DNA of 64,000 nucleotides, from contig NZ_LN909034.1 in assembly GCF_001486585.1 (NCBI RefSeq), positions 1 to 64,000 of the forward strand, written 5' to 3'. The translations under genes were made by a program, and so were the position numbers. Below, one piece after another: positions 1-10,150 of this stretch (position 1 is its first letter; the number at the start of each line of letters is the position of its first letter). Source of the DNA: Paenibacillus senegalimassiliensis (GTDB lineage Bacteria > Bacillota > Bacilli > Paenibacillales > Paenibacillaceae). The notes beneath the pieces were generated by a model. That model ran no database searches. It saw only the letters and a program-made list of their open reading frames with translations, and was not told the DNA's origin.

Positions 1-35
1 GTTCGTCCTGAGCCAGGATCAAACTCTCCAATAAA
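1..35 (-). rRNA. 16S ribosomal RNA, 5' end only (partial)
   Basis: On the minus strand the first 35 bases read as the universal 16S 5' end: the 27F primer site (AGAGTTTGATCCTGGCTCAG) followed by GACGAAC. The gene runs off the window edge, so only the extreme 5' end is present. It starts an rrn operon lying downstream of lysS, as in B. subtilis. The mature end is placed at about position 35 by analogy with Bacillales 16S genes that begin TTTATTGGAGAG. Confidence 0.93.
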
Positions 36-66
36 GTGTTTGACTTGCTCATGTAAACTTGCTGAC

Positions 67-122
67 GAGAACTTTCGTTCTCTTTATTTCTTACTCACTC
101 GTTGTTCAGTTTTCAAAGATCA
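67..122 (-). other. rrn leader with boxA and processing hairpin
   Basis: Positions 108-122 read on the minus strand as TGATCTTTGAAAACT, which resembles the boxA antitermination element of Bacillus rRNA leaders. Positions 67-82 form a perfect six-pair hairpin (GAGAAC, loop GAAA, GTTCTC) just before the mature 16S, a likely pre-rRNA processing structure. The boxA role is inferred from family knowledge. Confidence 0.6.
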
Positions 123-165
123 ACTTGCTTTTTCTTCATCACCGCGTTTCAGCGGCAACTTTTAT

Positions 166-194
166 AATATATCATGTCCGACGTTATTTGGCAA
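166..194 (-). promoter_or_regulatory. rrn promoter P2 (sigma-A)
   Basis: On the minus strand, -35 TTGCCA (189-194) and -10 TATATT (166-171) are separated by 17 bp. It lies about 130 bp before the 16S start. It is the promoter nearest to 16S of a tandem pair with P1, the usual arrangement for Bacillales rRNA operons. Confidence 0.75.
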
Positions 195-260
195 GCATTA
201 TTTTTCATCGCAATTCTTAGCTGACTGCTATAATGCTGTCCGGTTAACGACCGGATTTAT

Positions 261-289
261 AATATACCATCTTTTATCAATGGGCGCAA
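261..289 (-). promoter_or_regulatory. rrn promoter P1 (sigma-A)
   Basis: On the minus strand, -35 TTGCGC (284-289) and -10 TATATT (261-266) are separated by 17 bp. It sits 95 bp upstream of P2 and shares its -10 and spacer length. A short CCGGT/ACCGG hairpin (about 241-255) lies between the two promoters. Confidence 0.7.
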
Positions 290-365
290 CCTATTTATTT
301 AGCTTTTGAGTAAGCAATATAAATTAGGCTTAGGATGTAGAAATCCATTCATAGACTCATCAAAC

Positions 366-403
366 ATAAAAGGCAGTGCAAGGACAACGCCTCACACTGC
401 CTT
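366..403 (-). terminator. Intrinsic terminator of lysS
   Basis: Nine-pair stem AAGGCAGTG/CACTGCCTT (arms at 370-378 and 395-403) followed on the minus strand by TTTTATG. It lies about 70 bp after the lysS stop codon and separates lysS from the rrn promoters. The U-tract is short. Confidence 0.65.
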
Positions 404-470
404 AAGTTATATTCATCCGTTTTAGGACGATGGTTATCCCTTAACTTTCTATAATAAGAGGTTGTCCTAT

Positions 471-2000
<1,530 letters not shown>

Positions 2001-2019
2001 TTATTGGGTCCCACAAACA

Positions 2020-2062
2020 AAAGAAACAGTGAAAGAAGCTTCCGCGGTGGAAGCTTCTTTCA
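2020..2062 (-). terminator. Intrinsic terminator between greA and lysS
   Basis: Fourteen-pair perfect stem (2030-2043 with 2049-2062, five-base loop), then ACTGTTTCTTTT on the minus strand. It follows the greA stop by about 16 bp. lysS starts about 50 bp further on, so lysS depends on read-through or on a promoter I did not identify. Confidence 0.7.
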
Positions 2063-2077
2063 GGCGCTAATTCCGGC

Positions 2078-2554
2078 TTACTTCTTAATGTCTACGATTT
2101 TATATTGAATCACGCCAGCAGGAACTGTTACATCCACTACAGCGCCTTTTTTCTTACCAAGAATCGCTTTACCCACCGGGCTTTCATTGGAAATCTTGTT
2201 TTGCATCGGATCGGATTCCGCAGTTCCGACAATGGCATATTCCATAGTATCGCCGAACTCCAAATCCTCCACCGTCACAATAGAACCGATGCTAACCGTA
2301 TCTGTGGCGATCTCATCATTGTTGATAATACGAGCATTACGCAGCATTTTCTCAAGTGTGATGATACGTCCTTCAATGAAGGCCTGCTCATTCTTGGCAT
2401 CCTCGTATTCCGAGTTTTCACTGATATCCCCGTAGCCGATAGCTACTTTGATCCGTTCCGCAACCTCGCGGCGCTTCACAGATTTCAGATTTTCCAATTC
2501 TTCTTCCAGTCTCTTCAGACCGTCCTGGGTAAGGATAACTTCTTTGTCACTCAT
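2078..2554 (-). CDS. greA: Transcription elongation factor GreA
   Basis: GreA rescues backtracked RNA polymerase by stimulating transcript cleavage. The protein starts [20 protein letters not shown] and is 158 residues long, the usual size. An N-terminal coiled coil carries the acidic tip ([13 protein letters not shown]), followed by a C-terminal FKBP-like domain ending in [12 protein letters not shown]. An upstream in-frame ATG at 2662 would add 36 atypical residues. The chosen start has AGGAGA ten bases upstream. It has its own strong promoter and an unusually long leader of about 250 nt. In B. subtilis greA is not in this neighbourhood. Confidence 0.95.
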   Translation of the reverse strand: MSDKEVILTQDGLKRLEEELENLKSVKRREVAERIKVAIGYGDISENSEYEDAKNEQAFIEGRIITLEKMLRNARIINNDEIATDTVSIGSIVTVEDLEFGDTMEYAIVGTAESDPMQNKISNESPVGKAILGKKKGAVVDVTVPAGVIQYKIVDIKK

Positions 2555-2577
2555 CTCAACCGATTCTCCTGTCATGG

Positions 2578-2602
2578 AAAAAATTTTCGCACGGTGCGTG
2601 CG
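2578..2602 (-). promoter_or_regulatory. Attenuator-like hairpin in the greA leader
   Basis: On the minus strand the leader contains CGCACG-CAC-CGTGCG, a perfect six-pair all-GC stem with a triloop (2588-2602). It is followed by AAAA and then six T (2578-2583), directly ahead of the greA ribosome-binding site. Placement and composition suggest partial termination or a translational control element. The A4 between stem and T-run makes it an imperfect terminator. Function is inferred. Confidence 0.4.
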
Positions 2603-2810
2603 GCACCCGAAAACCTTCCTGGAAAATGAACTCTCCCTCAGGAATGTTCTTTTGTCTTCCACTACCGCTTAGGTGCTTGGAAGCGCTCGCCTCCGGCAGC
2701 AATGGCCTTCTTGCATGGTGATTCATTGTATATATCATATGCGCTATGTTGTAACGGTCAGACCATCCCAAATAGGAAAGCCCACCACTGAGGCGAATTT
2801 ATATTGTGAA

Positions 2811-2839
2811 ATTATAGGTGAACGGGTCTCAAATGTCAA
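2811..2839 (-). promoter_or_regulatory. Consensus sigma-A promoter of greA
   Basis: Perfect -35 TTGACA (2834-2839) and perfect -10 TATAAT (2811-2816) with the optimal 17-bp spacer on the minus strand. Transcription would start near 2804, giving a 5' leader of about 250 nt before the greA start. Confidence 0.85.
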
Positions 2840-2872
2840 TGACACCGAAAACTGCATATGTAAACGTTTTAT

Positions 2873-2906
2873 GAAAAGGGAGGACTCTTGGAAAAAAAGA
2901 GCCCTC
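2873..2906 (-). terminator. Terminator of the pab-fol-dusB operon
   Basis: Stem GAGGGCTCTT/AAGAGTCCTC (arms 2880-2889 and 2897-2906, one G-U pair) with CCCTTTTC following on the minus strand. It lies 14 bp beyond the dusB stop and just upstream of the greA promoter, so it isolates the folate operon from greA. Confidence 0.7.
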
Positions 2907-2919
2907 TGCCCGGTTCATG

Positions 2920-3921
2920 TCAAGCCGATACCTCGTCACGGGCCGTCTCCAACACCAGGTCGTCAACAAACGTCTCAAGGATTCGCACCATCTCATCACG
3001 CCGGGTCTCTTCCATGATTAAGTCCTTAATGCGCGCAGCGCCCTTCAGACCTTTCAAGTACCAGGCAAGATGCTTGCGCATCTCCCGAACGGCGACATGT
3101 TCGCCCTTCAAGGCAGCCAATCGATCCATATGAAGGATGGCAATACGCATTTTTTCATCCGCAGATGGCTCAGGGAGTAGTTCCCCTGTCTTCAAATACT
3201 CTACAGTGCGGTACAGCATCCACGGGTTCCCCAGAGCACCGCGCCCAATCATCACACCATCGCAGCCTGTCTCTTCCAGCATACGCTTGGCATCTTCGGG
3301 AGTAGACACATCGCCATTTCCGATGACCGGAATGGATACGGCTTCCTTGGCTTGCCGAATGTAGCTCCAGTCTGCCTTGCCCGTGTAGAGCTGCTCGCGT
3401 GTACGGCCATGCACGCTGACCGCCTTGCCGCCAGCCTGCTCTACAGCCTTGGCGTTGTCGACGACGTAGATATGCTCAGCATCCCAGCCAATCCGCATCT
3501 TGACGGTGACCGGCTTACTAACCGCATCCACGACAGCCGATACCATTTCGTAAATTTTACTCGGTTCCAACAGCCAGCGTGCACCTGCATCGCATTTTGT
3601 CACTTTCGGCACCGGGCAACCCATATTGATATCAATAATATCCGCGTTGGTCTCCTGGTCGACGACCTTGGCCGCCTCCACCAGCGATTTGCGGTCTCCA
3701 CCAAAGATTTGCAAGCTTAGCGGCTTCTCACGCTCATCAACAAACAACATTTCCTGCGTACGCTTGTTGCCGTGAATAATCGCTTTGTCGCTCACCATCT
3801 CGGCGCAGACCAGTCCTGTCCCGAACTCCTTGGCAATCAGGCGGAATGCCGGATTACAGACGCCCGCCATAGGAGCAAGTACGACCTGATTCTTCATTTC
3901 AATATCGCCAATCTTCAGCAA
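2920..3921 (-). CDS. dusB: tRNA-dihydrouridine synthase B
   Basis: FMN enzyme that reduces uridines in the tRNA D-loop. I place the start at the TTG at 3921, giving 333 residues, the length I recall for B. subtilis DusB. AGAGGAGGG lies directly upstream, whereas the ATG at 3951 sits before that Shine-Dalgarno. Visible motifs are VVLAPMAGVCNPAFR at the N-terminus, the catalytic-loop NMGCPVPKVTKCDAGA, the HGRTREQ segment and the FMN phosphate site GNGDV...GVMIGRGALGNPW. It is the last gene of the folate operon, in the position of B. subtilis yacF. Confidence 0.95.
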   Translation of the reverse strand: MLKIGDIEMKNQVVLAPMAGVCNPAFRLIAKEFGTGLVCAEMVSDKAIIHGNKRTQEMLFVDEREKPLSLQIFGGDRKSLVEAAKVVDQETNADIIDINMGCPVPKVTKCDAGARWLLEPSKIYEMVSAVVDAVSKPVTVKMRIGWDAEHIYVVDNAKAVEQAGGKAVSVHGRTREQLYTGKADWSYIRQAKEAVSIPVIGNGDVSTPEDAKRMLEETGCDGVMIGRGALGNPWMLYRTVEYLKTGELLPEPSADEKMRIAILHMDRLAALKGEHVAVREMRKHLAWYLKGLKGAARIKDLIMEETRRDEMVRILETFVDDLVLETARDEVSA

Positions 3922-3975
3922 GATGGTTCCCTCCTCTGACCTTATAGTCAAGTTGTGCCTGGGGTGCAGGCGTTG

Positions 3976-4179
3976 CTATTCCGGCTTCAACTCCGTTAGG
4001 GGAATCCCCAAACAATCCGAAATTTTATTTAAAATTTGATCATCTGGGCGGCGGTTTCCCCGCTCTATGGCTCCCAAGACCGCAAGGGATATACCGGACG
4101 CCTCAGCCAACTGCTGCTGGGTAAAGCCTTTTAACTTTCGGAAAGCGCGGATGCGCTGTGCCAGTTGTATGTTTTCCAA
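3976..4179 (-). CDS. yazB: Small XRE-family helix-turn-helix protein (YazB-like)
   Basis: A 67-residue protein that is almost entirely one Cro/C1-type helix-turn-helix: RKLKGFTQQQLAEASGISL gives helices 2-3, followed by IERGNRRPDDQILNKI. It lies between folK and dusB exactly as yazB does in B. subtilis. It starts at a TTG inside the 3' end of folK (49-nt overlap) with GGAAGG upstream, which implies translational coupling. The regulated target is unknown. Conserved linkage to folate genes makes a regulatory role in that pathway an attractive but unproven idea. Confidence 0.85.
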   Translation of the reverse strand: MENIQLAQRIRAFRKLKGFTQQQLAEASGISLAVLGAIERGNRRPDDQILNKISDCLGIPLTELKPE

Positions 4180-4679
4180 AACCGGACGCCTTCCTTTCCA
4201 TCAATGGTGCCAAGCGCACGGCGTATATTCTCATACAGCCCGGAAGGCTCTCCTTCCGGAACGATATCCGATAAAGGAATCAGCACGAAGGCCCGCTCCA
4301 TCATACGAGGATGCGGCAAGGTTAACAAGGCGGTATCCATTTCCCGTCCGGCAACCCATAGCAAATCCAGATCCACCGTTCGTGGCCCGAAACGAATCTT
4401 GCGCTCCCGGCCAAGTCGCTGTTCCACATCAAGCATGACCGATAACAGTTCCTCGGGGGCAAGGGTGGTGCGAAGGGCGACCGCCATATTGACAAAGCAA
4501 GGCTGGTCCAGATAACCTACTGGATCAGTCTCATAAAGATGGGAGCCCCGCAAAACCTCAATTCCGGGATGCTCCTGTAAAGCTGAAATGGCCTTCATCA
4601 GGGTAGCCTCTCGGTCTCCCAAATTGGCGCCCAAAGCAATATAAGCCTCTGAAAACTCAGAGGTAGAAGATGTGCTCAT
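4131..4679 (-). CDS. folK: 2-amino-4-hydroxy-6-hydroxymethyldihydropteridine pyrophosphokinase
   Basis: Transfers pyrophosphate from ATP to 6-hydroxymethyl-7,8-dihydropterin, making the FolP substrate. The 182-residue protein shows the HPPK hallmarks: AYIALGANLGDRE at the N-terminus, the VGYLDQPCFVNMAV segment, and the catalytic R-x6-RTVDLDLL signature with two aspartates for magnesium. The C-terminal 25 residues vary in the family. The 3' end overlaps yazB, and the gene starts 9 bp after folB ends. Confidence 0.96.
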   Translation of the reverse strand: MSTSSTSEFSEAYIALGANLGDREATLMKAISALQEHPGIEVLRGSHLYETDPVGYLDQPCFVNMAVALRTTLAPEELLSVMLDVEQRLGRERKIRFGPRTVDLDLLWVAGREMDTALLTLPHPRMMERAFVLIPLSDIVPEGEPSGLYENIRRALGTIDGKEGVRFWKTYNWHSASALSES

Positions 4680-4688
4680 ACGGAGTTC

Positions 4689-5051
4689 TCACTTTCTTGA
4701 ACGGTGCAGCTTCACGGTCACACCCTCAAAGTGAATATCAAATGGAGGATGCGGCTTGGTCACCTGAACCGTTAAAGCATCTACCCTAGTATAAGTGTCC
4801 AAAACAGCAGATGCAATATGCTCAGCTAGCGCTTCGATCAATTTGAAGCTTTTTTTCTGAACAATTCCTTGGACCAGTTCATGCACTTCGGCATAATTTA
4901 CCGTCAGCGACAAATCATCGTTCTCCCCTGCCTCGCGTAAATCCAGCTCTAACTCCAGATCTACGTAGAACCGCTGGCCCAGCTTCCGTTCCTCTTCAAA
5001 TACGCCGTGGTATCCGTAATATTCCATACGACGCAGTATCATTTTATCCAT
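4689..5051 (-). CDS. folB: Dihydroneopterin aldolase
   Basis: Converts 7,8-dihydroneopterin to 6-hydroxymethyl-7,8-dihydropterin and glycolaldehyde. At 120 residues it has the standard small FolB length. Markers are GYHGVFEEERKLGQRFYVDLEL at the N-terminus (Tyr-His-Gly-Val plus the conserved glutamate), VNYAEVHELV, the catalytic-lysine region near the C-terminus (VTKPHPPFD) and a conserved EALAEHIA helix. It lies between folP and folK in the folate operon. Confidence 0.96.
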   Translation of the reverse strand: MDKMILRRMEYYGYHGVFEEERKLGQRFYVDLELELDLREAGENDDLSLTVNYAEVHELVQGIVQKKSFKLIEALAEHIASAVLDTYTRVDALTVQVTKPHPPFDIHFEGVTVKLHRSRK

Positions 5052-5081
5052 AAATTCAGCCCCTTTTCCAGCAATACATAA

Positions 5082-5921
5082 CTAGGCGTAAAGTATAGCA
5101 TCACACATACGCGCAGTTTCTTTCATTTCCTTCACGTCATGGACGCGTACAATCTGGCAGCCTTGGGCAATGCCCAGCGCTACGGTCGCCGCCGTTCCCA
5201 TAACGACCTCATCTACCGGCAAATCCAGTGCGGTGCGAATAAATCGCTTGCGAGATGTGCCGAGCAGCAATGGAAAGCCAAGCGTGGCCAATTGGTCCAG
5301 GTTAGCCATTACCTTTAGATTCTCCTCATAGTCCTTAGCAAACCCGATGCCCGGGTCCAAAATAATTCGTTCGTCGCTCACTCCCGCCTTCCTGGCCAAT
5401 TCCACGCTCTCCAGTAAGTCCGCAGCAACATCGCTCATCAAATCACCATAGGCAAGGTCCTGCCGATTATGCATAAGAATGACCGGGCATCCGAACTCCG
5501 CGGCCACCTGCGCTATGCGCGGCTCCGCCTTGAACCCCCACACATCATTAATGATATGGGCTCCGGCGCGCAGTGCTTCCTCAGCTACCTGTGCCTTATA
5601 CGTATCCACCGATAAAGGAATCTGCGGCATCTCATGATGAAGCTTCTCCACGATAGGAATGACTCGCGCCAACTCTTCCTGCTCGTTCACGGGCTCATGT
5701 CCCGGGCGCGTTGATTCGCCCCCGATATCAATGATATCCGCGCCGGCCAGTACCATCTCCCGGGCATGCTGCACTGCGTGTTCCACCTGGTTGTACCGCC
5801 CACCATCCGAGAAGGAGTCTGGAGTAACGTTAAGAATCCCCATAATTAAGGTGCGCTCTCCCAGCGCAAGAGACGCTTCTCCCATCTCGTAGCTACGCTT
5901 ATACCACCTAGGTTGCATCAT
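5082..5921 (-). CDS. folP: Dihydropteroate synthase (sulfonamide target)
   Basis: Condenses 6-hydroxymethyl-dihydropterin pyrophosphate with p-aminobenzoate; the enzyme sulfonamides inhibit. The 279-residue protein carries both DHPS signatures: IMGILNVTPDSFSDGG (pterin/pABA loop 1) and the ADIIDIGGESTRPG loop 2. The GTSRKRF segment near residue 223 follows. Its start overlaps the end of pabC by 14 nt, indicating coupling with the enzyme that makes its second substrate. Confidence 0.97.
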   Translation of the reverse strand: MMQPRWYKRSYEMGEASLALGERTLIMGILNVTPDSFSDGGRYNQVEHAVQHAREMVLAGADIIDIGGESTRPGHEPVNEQEELARVIPIVEKLHHEMPQIPLSVDTYKAQVAEEALRAGAHIINDVWGFKAEPRIAQVAAEFGCPVILMHNRQDLAYGDLMSDVAADLLESVELARKAGVSDERIILDPGIGFAKDYEENLKVMANLDQLATLGFPLLLGTSRKRFIRTALDLPVDEVVMGTAATVALGIAQGCQIVRVHDVKEMKETARMCDAILYA

Positions 5922-6867
5922 GATCCCTCGCTTTCTCTCTATAATCTCCCAACAAGTGGCTTGTTATCGCACCAATCCGACCTTCGCCTACGATACGCGA
6001 TTGAGACAACAATTCATTCACCTTCAGTTCTGCATCACTTGCCATCCACCATAACTCTGTAATAGGCACCAGTTCCTGAATTGAGTTCGTCATAAACACT
6101 TCATCTGCGCTTAACAGACGGCTCCAGGCATAGCGACCTTCCTCCACAGCCAGCCCTTGGCGAGCACCCAATTCCATAACCATTGCCCGGGTAATTCCGG
6201 GCAGGATGCCTGTTCCGACTTCCGGCGTATGCAGCGTCTGTCCTTCTACAAAAAACAAGTTGCTAACAACGCCCTCGGCCAGACAGCCATCGGTCGTCAA
6301 TTGCAGACCCTCCGCCGGAACGTGTGAGGATTTCGCAACAGGACTAGCCGCTGACTGCCGGGTCGCTTCTAGTTGGACCAACTCCCGCTTGGCAAGCATG
6401 CTGTTCATATAATGCAGCGATTTAAGGCGAATGTCGCCCTCCGGCGTGTTCCGCGAGGTCGCTAGCCTCCACAAAGGCTTGCCCTTGGTATACAGCGCCG
6501 CCCCCGTCTCCGGGAGCGGCTTCACATAAATAATAATCCGCGGCTTGCCGTAATCTCCTGCCGGCAAACCTAGCGGCCCATCTCCTGCGGTTACGGTATA
6601 CCGGATATACCCCTCCGCCAATCCGTTCAGCTTCAGCAGCCCGGCGATCTGCTCGGCAATCTCTTCCGGCTCGGCAGCATATTCTATGCCAAGCGTGCGA
6701 CATCCTGCCTGAAGCCGCTGGATATGCCGCTCCAGCAAGAATGGGCGGCCGCCATAAGTGCGGAACGTCTCGAACAGGCCGATCCCGTACATCAAGCCGT
6801 GATCCATCACAGAGATCACGGCTTGATCTGCTGGGGTCGGAACTCCGTCCACCCCGATATAATTCAT
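5908..6867 (-). CDS. pabC: 4-amino-4-deoxychorismate lyase
   Basis: PLP-dependent fold-type IV enzyme that releases pyruvate from aminodeoxychorismate to give p-aminobenzoate. At 319 residues it is slightly longer than many PabC proteins, partly through a low-complexity insert rich in Ala and Ser around residues 170-190. The [20 protein letters not shown] start and the [16 protein letters not shown] segment with the PLP lysine are typical, as is [12 protein letters not shown]. It overlaps pabA by 4 nt (ATGA) and folP by 14 nt. Confidence 0.93.
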   Translation of the reverse strand: MNYIGVDGVPTPADQAVISVMDHGLMYGIGLFETFRTYGGRPFLLERHIQRLQAGCRTLGIEYAAEPEEIAEQIAGLLKLNGLAEGYIRYTVTAGDGPLGLPAGDYGKPRIIIYVKPLPETGAALYTKGKPLWRLATSRNTPEGDIRLKSLHYMNSMLAKRELVQLEATRQSAASPVAKSSHVPAEGLQLTTDGCLAEGVVSNLFFVEGQTLHTPEVGTGILPGITRAMVMELGARQGLAVEEGRYAWSRLLSADEVFMTNSIQELVPITELWWMASDAELKVNELLSQSRIVGEGRIGAITSHLLGDYREKARDHDAT

Positions 6868-7445
6868 GCTCTCTCTTTCGCTTTCCGGCTCAGGAAATTA
6901 CGCAGGATCTGATGCCCATGATCCGTAATAATGGATTCGGGATGAAACTGAACGCCCTCCACCGCATAGGTTTTATGACGCAATCCCATAATTTCACCCT
7001 CGGCTGTTTCTGCGGTAATCTCCAAACAATCAGGTAAGCTCTCCCGTTCCACGATCAAGGAATGATACCGGGTCGCCGTAAAAGGAGACGGCAAACCAGC
7101 GAATACCGATTCTCCCTGATGAAGAATCGGAGAGGTCTTGCCATGCATCAGCCGTTCGGCGCGAATCACCCGACCTCCGAAGGCTTGGCCAATGGCCTGA
7201 TGACCCAGGCATACACCAAAGATCGGGATAACTCCCTTGAATCGCTCAATCAGGTCCAGGGAAATTCCCGCCTCGCTTGGCGTACATGGACCCGGTGATA
7301 TCAAAATATGATCTGGCCGCAAAGCCTCAATACCCGCAAGATCAATCTCATCATTGCGGCGGACAGTCACTTCCTCGCCTAGCTCGCCTAAATACTGTAC
7401 CAGGTTATACGTAAAAGAATCATAATTGTCGATAACCAAAATCAT
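6864..7445 (-). CDS. pabA: Aminodeoxychorismate/anthranilate synthase glutamine amidotransferase subunit
   Basis: Class I glutamine amidotransferase, 193 residues, supplying ammonia to PabB and, in B. subtilis, also to TrpE. The catalytic triad is readable: Cys in GVCLGHQ, His and Glu in FHPES. The N-terminal [14 protein letters not shown] and the SPGPCTP oxyanion region are standard. It is placed between pabB (18-bp gap) and pabC (4-nt overlap). Dual use by tryptophan synthesis is likely by analogy but cannot be told from this window. Confidence 0.95.
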   Translation of the reverse strand: MILVIDNYDSFTYNLVQYLGELGEEVTVRRNDEIDLAGIEALRPDHILISPGPCTPSEAGISLDLIERFKGVIPIFGVCLGHQAIGQAFGGRVIRAERLMHGKTSPILHQGESVFAGLPSPFTATRYHSLIVERESLPDCLEITAETAEGEIMGLRHKTYAVEGVQFHPESIITDHGHQILRNFLSRKAKERA

Positions 7446-7463
7446 CTCGTCTCATCTCCTGTC

Positions 7464-9023
7464 CTAGGCTTTGTCCGGCACGCCTTCGCTATGTCGAACC
7501 GCCAGAGCAATGGCTCTGGCCTTGTTATGGCATTCTCTGAATTCACGATAAGGCACGGAATCGATAACGATGCCGGCCCCTGCTTGTACGTATCCGGTGC
7601 CGTCCTTCGCCACCAGCGTACGTATAATAATATTTAATTCCATATTGCCGCTATAGTCAATCCATCCCATAGCACCCGTATAGGGTCCCCTAGTGACCGG
7701 CTCCAATTCCTCGATAATTTCCATCGTTCGCACCTTGGGAGCCCCTGTAATAGTCCCCCCCGGAAATACGGCAGCAATGGCATCGTAGATGGTGTGGTCC
7801 TCCCGCAAACGTCCTTCAACCTCGGAGACCAGATGCATGACATGGGAATAACGCTCAATAACATACAACTCGCTTGCCCGTACTGTGCCATAGGCCGCCA
7901 CACGGCCGATATCATTGCGGAGCAAGTCAACCAGCATAATATGCTCGGCCAGTTCCTTCTCATTGTTCTTGAGTTCTTCCTCCATACGCTGGTCTTCCTC
8001 CGGGGTATGACCACGGCGGCGCGTACCGGCAATCGGCCGGGTACTTATTACCCCTTGCTCCACCTTCACCAGTAGTTCGGGCGAGGCCGATACCAACTGG
8101 AAGTCAGGGAAGCGGAGCAATCCCATGTAAGGGGACGGATTCATCCGGCGAAGCTGCTCATATACCTGTTCTGGGGTCGCAAGCAACGGGAAGGCTTGTC
8201 TGAGCGACAAGTTAACCTGAAACACATCGCCAGCACGGATATAGTCCTGTACTCGGCTTACAGCATCTTCGAACGCCTGCTGGGACATGGACACCCCCAG
8301 ACGATATTGTTCCAAAGCTTCATCGCTCATTAGCGAATCTAGCGAGAAGGAATCGTTAGATTGCTGAGAGGCCCCCAGCTCTTCACCACCACTCGCCTCG
8401 CAGATCCTCTGCCAGCGGTCCAGCATCTTGAGAGCACGCTGCTCTGCTTGTGTAAATGCTTCCCTCCAGCCCTCTATAGTTGGTGAAGCATCCACAGAAC
8501 GAGCATAAACGATGCAATACAACTTGCTTAATTGTTGGTCAATAACCCAAAGCTCGTCCATTCGCATCCAGACATAATCGTCCAGACCGAGATCATCCTG
8601 AGCCTGAGATGGCAAGCGCTCCAGGGAACGAGCGACATCATAGCCCAGATAGCCTACCGCCCCGCCGCTGAATTTAGGTAGTGCAGGAATCGCGGGCGAT
8701 TGATAGGGCTTCATCCACTCTTGCAGCAGCTTCAGGGGTTCACCTTGCACATCCTCTTGCTTCCCTGACGACAGTTCATGAATGGTTGCTCTGTTCCCCT
8801 TACCCCGAAGTACAGAGATCGGGTCCACGCCCAAGAACGTGTAGCGCCCCCCCTTGCCACTCTCCAATACAAAGGAATAAGGACCCGCGTCCTGCCAGGC
8901 CGCGCTCCAATCCACAGGCAACTCCGCTGAAGGCAAGGAAATGCTTACTGCATACGGTAACAGTGTCCATGTTCCTTCCTCTATCCATCTATTCCACTGC
9001 TCCCATGTCGTTATCTGTTCCAT
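7464..9023 (-). CDS. pabB: Aminodeoxychorismate synthase component I
   Basis: Chorismate-using enzyme that, with PabA, makes 4-amino-4-deoxychorismate. The 519-residue protein has the anthranilate-synthase component I fold: an N-terminal domain with KFSGGAVGYLGYDVAR, then the chorismate-binding domain with DVFQVNLSLR, STRPIAGTRRRG, ELAEHIMLVDLLRNDIGRV, FPGGTITGAPK and GAGIVIDS. Component I proteins of tryptophan and folate synthesis are similar, and the pab/fol context decides for PabB. It is the first gene of the operon. GGAGGG precedes the ATG at a longish 13 nt. Confidence 0.94.
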   Translation of the reverse strand: MEQITTWEQWNRWIEEGTWTLLPYAVSISLPSAELPVDWSAAWQDAGPYSFVLESGKGGRYTFLGVDPISVLRGKGNRATIHELSSGKQEDVQGEPLKLLQEWMKPYQSPAIPALPKFSGGAVGYLGYDVARSLERLPSQAQDDLGLDDYVWMRMDELWVIDQQLSKLYCIVYARSVDASPTIEGWREAFTQAEQRALKMLDRWQRICEASGGEELGASQQSNDSFSLDSLMSDEALEQYRLGVSMSQQAFEDAVSRVQDYIRAGDVFQVNLSLRQAFPLLATPEQVYEQLRRMNPSPYMGLLRFPDFQLVSASPELLVKVEQGVISTRPIAGTRRRGHTPEEDQRMEEELKNNEKELAEHIMLVDLLRNDIGRVAAYGTVRASELYVIERYSHVMHLVSEVEGRLREDHTIYDAIAAVFPGGTITGAPKVRTMEIIEELEPVTRGPYTGAMGWIDYSGNMELNIIIRTLVAKDGTGYVQAGAGIVIDSVPYREFRECHNKARAIALAVRHSEGVPDKA

Positions 9024-9077
9024 CAGCGGCTTAAACCCTCCAAATGTGTAAGTCTGATCGCTTGCTTCTATTGCTAG

Positions 9078-9109
9078 CTAGTATACTAGATGCCATCCCC
9101 GTTTGAAAA
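9078..9109 (-). promoter_or_regulatory. Candidate promoter of the pab-fol operon with palindrome
   Basis: On the minus strand, -10 TATACT (9080-9085) lies 18 bp after a weak -35 TTTTCA (9104-9109). The -10 is embedded in the perfect 12-bp palindrome CTAGTATACTAG (9078-9089), which could be an operator. The -35 is poor, so this is a candidate only. Confidence 0.35.
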
Positions 9110-9121
9110 CGGAAAATAATT

Positions 9122-9175
9122 TAAAAATAAAATACCCCGTATCTATCTCTGGATTATCCGGAGATAGATACGGGG
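9122..9175 (-). terminator. Strong intrinsic terminator of cysK
   Basis: A perfect 15-pair stem (CCCCGTATCTATCTC and its complement, spanning 9135-9175) with an 11-base loop is followed by TATTTTATTTTTA on the minus strand. It lies about 37 bp after the cysK stop and before the pabB promoter. Confidence 0.9.
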
Positions 9176-9211
9176 CTTACCGGGCGTAACTCCCGGGGAG
9201 TCCTGACTAGC

Positions 9212-10150
9212 TTATGCCTCAAAATTATAAAGCGGCGTACTGAGATAACGTTCGCCATTACTTGGAATGATGGCTACCACACGCTTGCCCTTACCCAATT
9301 CCTTGGCTATCTTCAGCGCAGCGAATACGGCAGCACCGGAGGAAATACCGGACAGAATGCCCTCTTCCTTCGCTACAATACGAGCTTGTTCAAAAGCTTG
9401 GTCGTTCTCAACATGAACAATCTCATCGTAAATTTCCCGGTTCAAAATCTCCGGCACAAAGTTAGCTCCGAGTCCTTGAATTTTGTGAGGACCTGGCTTG
9501 CCACCCGCCAAAATAGGCGAAGCTGCAGGCTCTACAGCATAGATTTTCACTTCAGGGAAGCGTTTCTTCAACACTTCACCGGCACCACTAATGGTACCGC
9601 CTGTACCGATCCCTGCCACAAACGCATCCAAACGTCCATCCAGCGATTCGATGGCCTCTACGATTTCAGGTCCTGTCGTCTCACGGTGAATCTTCACGTT
9701 GGCTTGTGTTCTGAACTGATCGGCCAGGAAATAATCGGGATTAGCCGCAAGCAGTTCCTCCGCCTTCTTGACCGCCCCGTTCATCCCTTCTGATCCTGGT
9801 GTCAATACCAGTTCTGCCCCATAGGCACGCAACAGGTTACGACGCTCCAAGCTCATCGTCTCAGGCATAACAATAACGGCCTTGTAACCCTTGGCCGCTG
9901 CGACCATCGCCAAGCCAATTCCCGTATTGCCGCTGGTAGCTTCAATAATAGTGCCGCCTTCCTTCAGCTTACCCGCCTTCTCGGCCTCTTCAATAATGCT
10001 GATAGCAATCCGGTCCTTAACGCTGGAGCCTGGGTTTTGATATTCCAATTTGACGTAAATTTCCGCACTGTCCTCTGGAACGATTCGGTTCAAGCGAACC
10101 AACGGCGTGCTGCCGATCAAGTCCGTTACACTGTTTACGACTTTGGCCAT
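9212..10150 (-). CDS. cysK: Cysteine synthase (O-acetylserine sulfhydrylase)
   Basis: PLP enzyme that makes L-cysteine from O-acetyl-L-serine and sulfide. The 312-residue protein shows the Schiff-base lysine in [10 protein letters not shown], the asparagine loop [12 protein letters not shown], the phosphate-binding [13 protein letters not shown] and SGISSGAAV near the C-terminus. It is monocistronic, with its own promoter and a strong terminator, and occupies the same slot between hslO and pabB as in B. subtilis. GGGAGG sits just upstream of the ATG. Confidence 0.97.
   Translation of the reverse strand: MAKVVNSVTDLIGSTPLVRLNRIVPEDSAEIYVKLEYQNPGSSVKDRIAISIIEEAEKAGKLKEGGTIIEATSGNTGIGLAMVAAAKGYKAVIVMPETMSLERRNLLRAYGAELVLTPGSEGMNGAVKKAEELLAANPDYFLADQFRTQANVKIHRETTGPEIVEAIESLDGRLDAFVAGIGTGGTISGAGEVLKKRFPEVKIYAVEPAASPILAGGKPGPHKIQGLGANFVPEILNREIYDEIVHVENDQAFEQARIVAKEEGILSGISSGAAVFAALKIAKELGKGKRVVAIIPSNGERYLSTPLYNFEA

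Noticed and set aside
40-309. Plus-strand frame of 89 codons next to 16S
   Set aside because: It covers the rrn promoters and leader on the other strand and has no coding character.
2556-2771. Possible 71-codon leader peptide ahead of greA
   Set aside because: The sequence looks random and has no good ribosome-binding site. The region is better explained as an untranslated leader.
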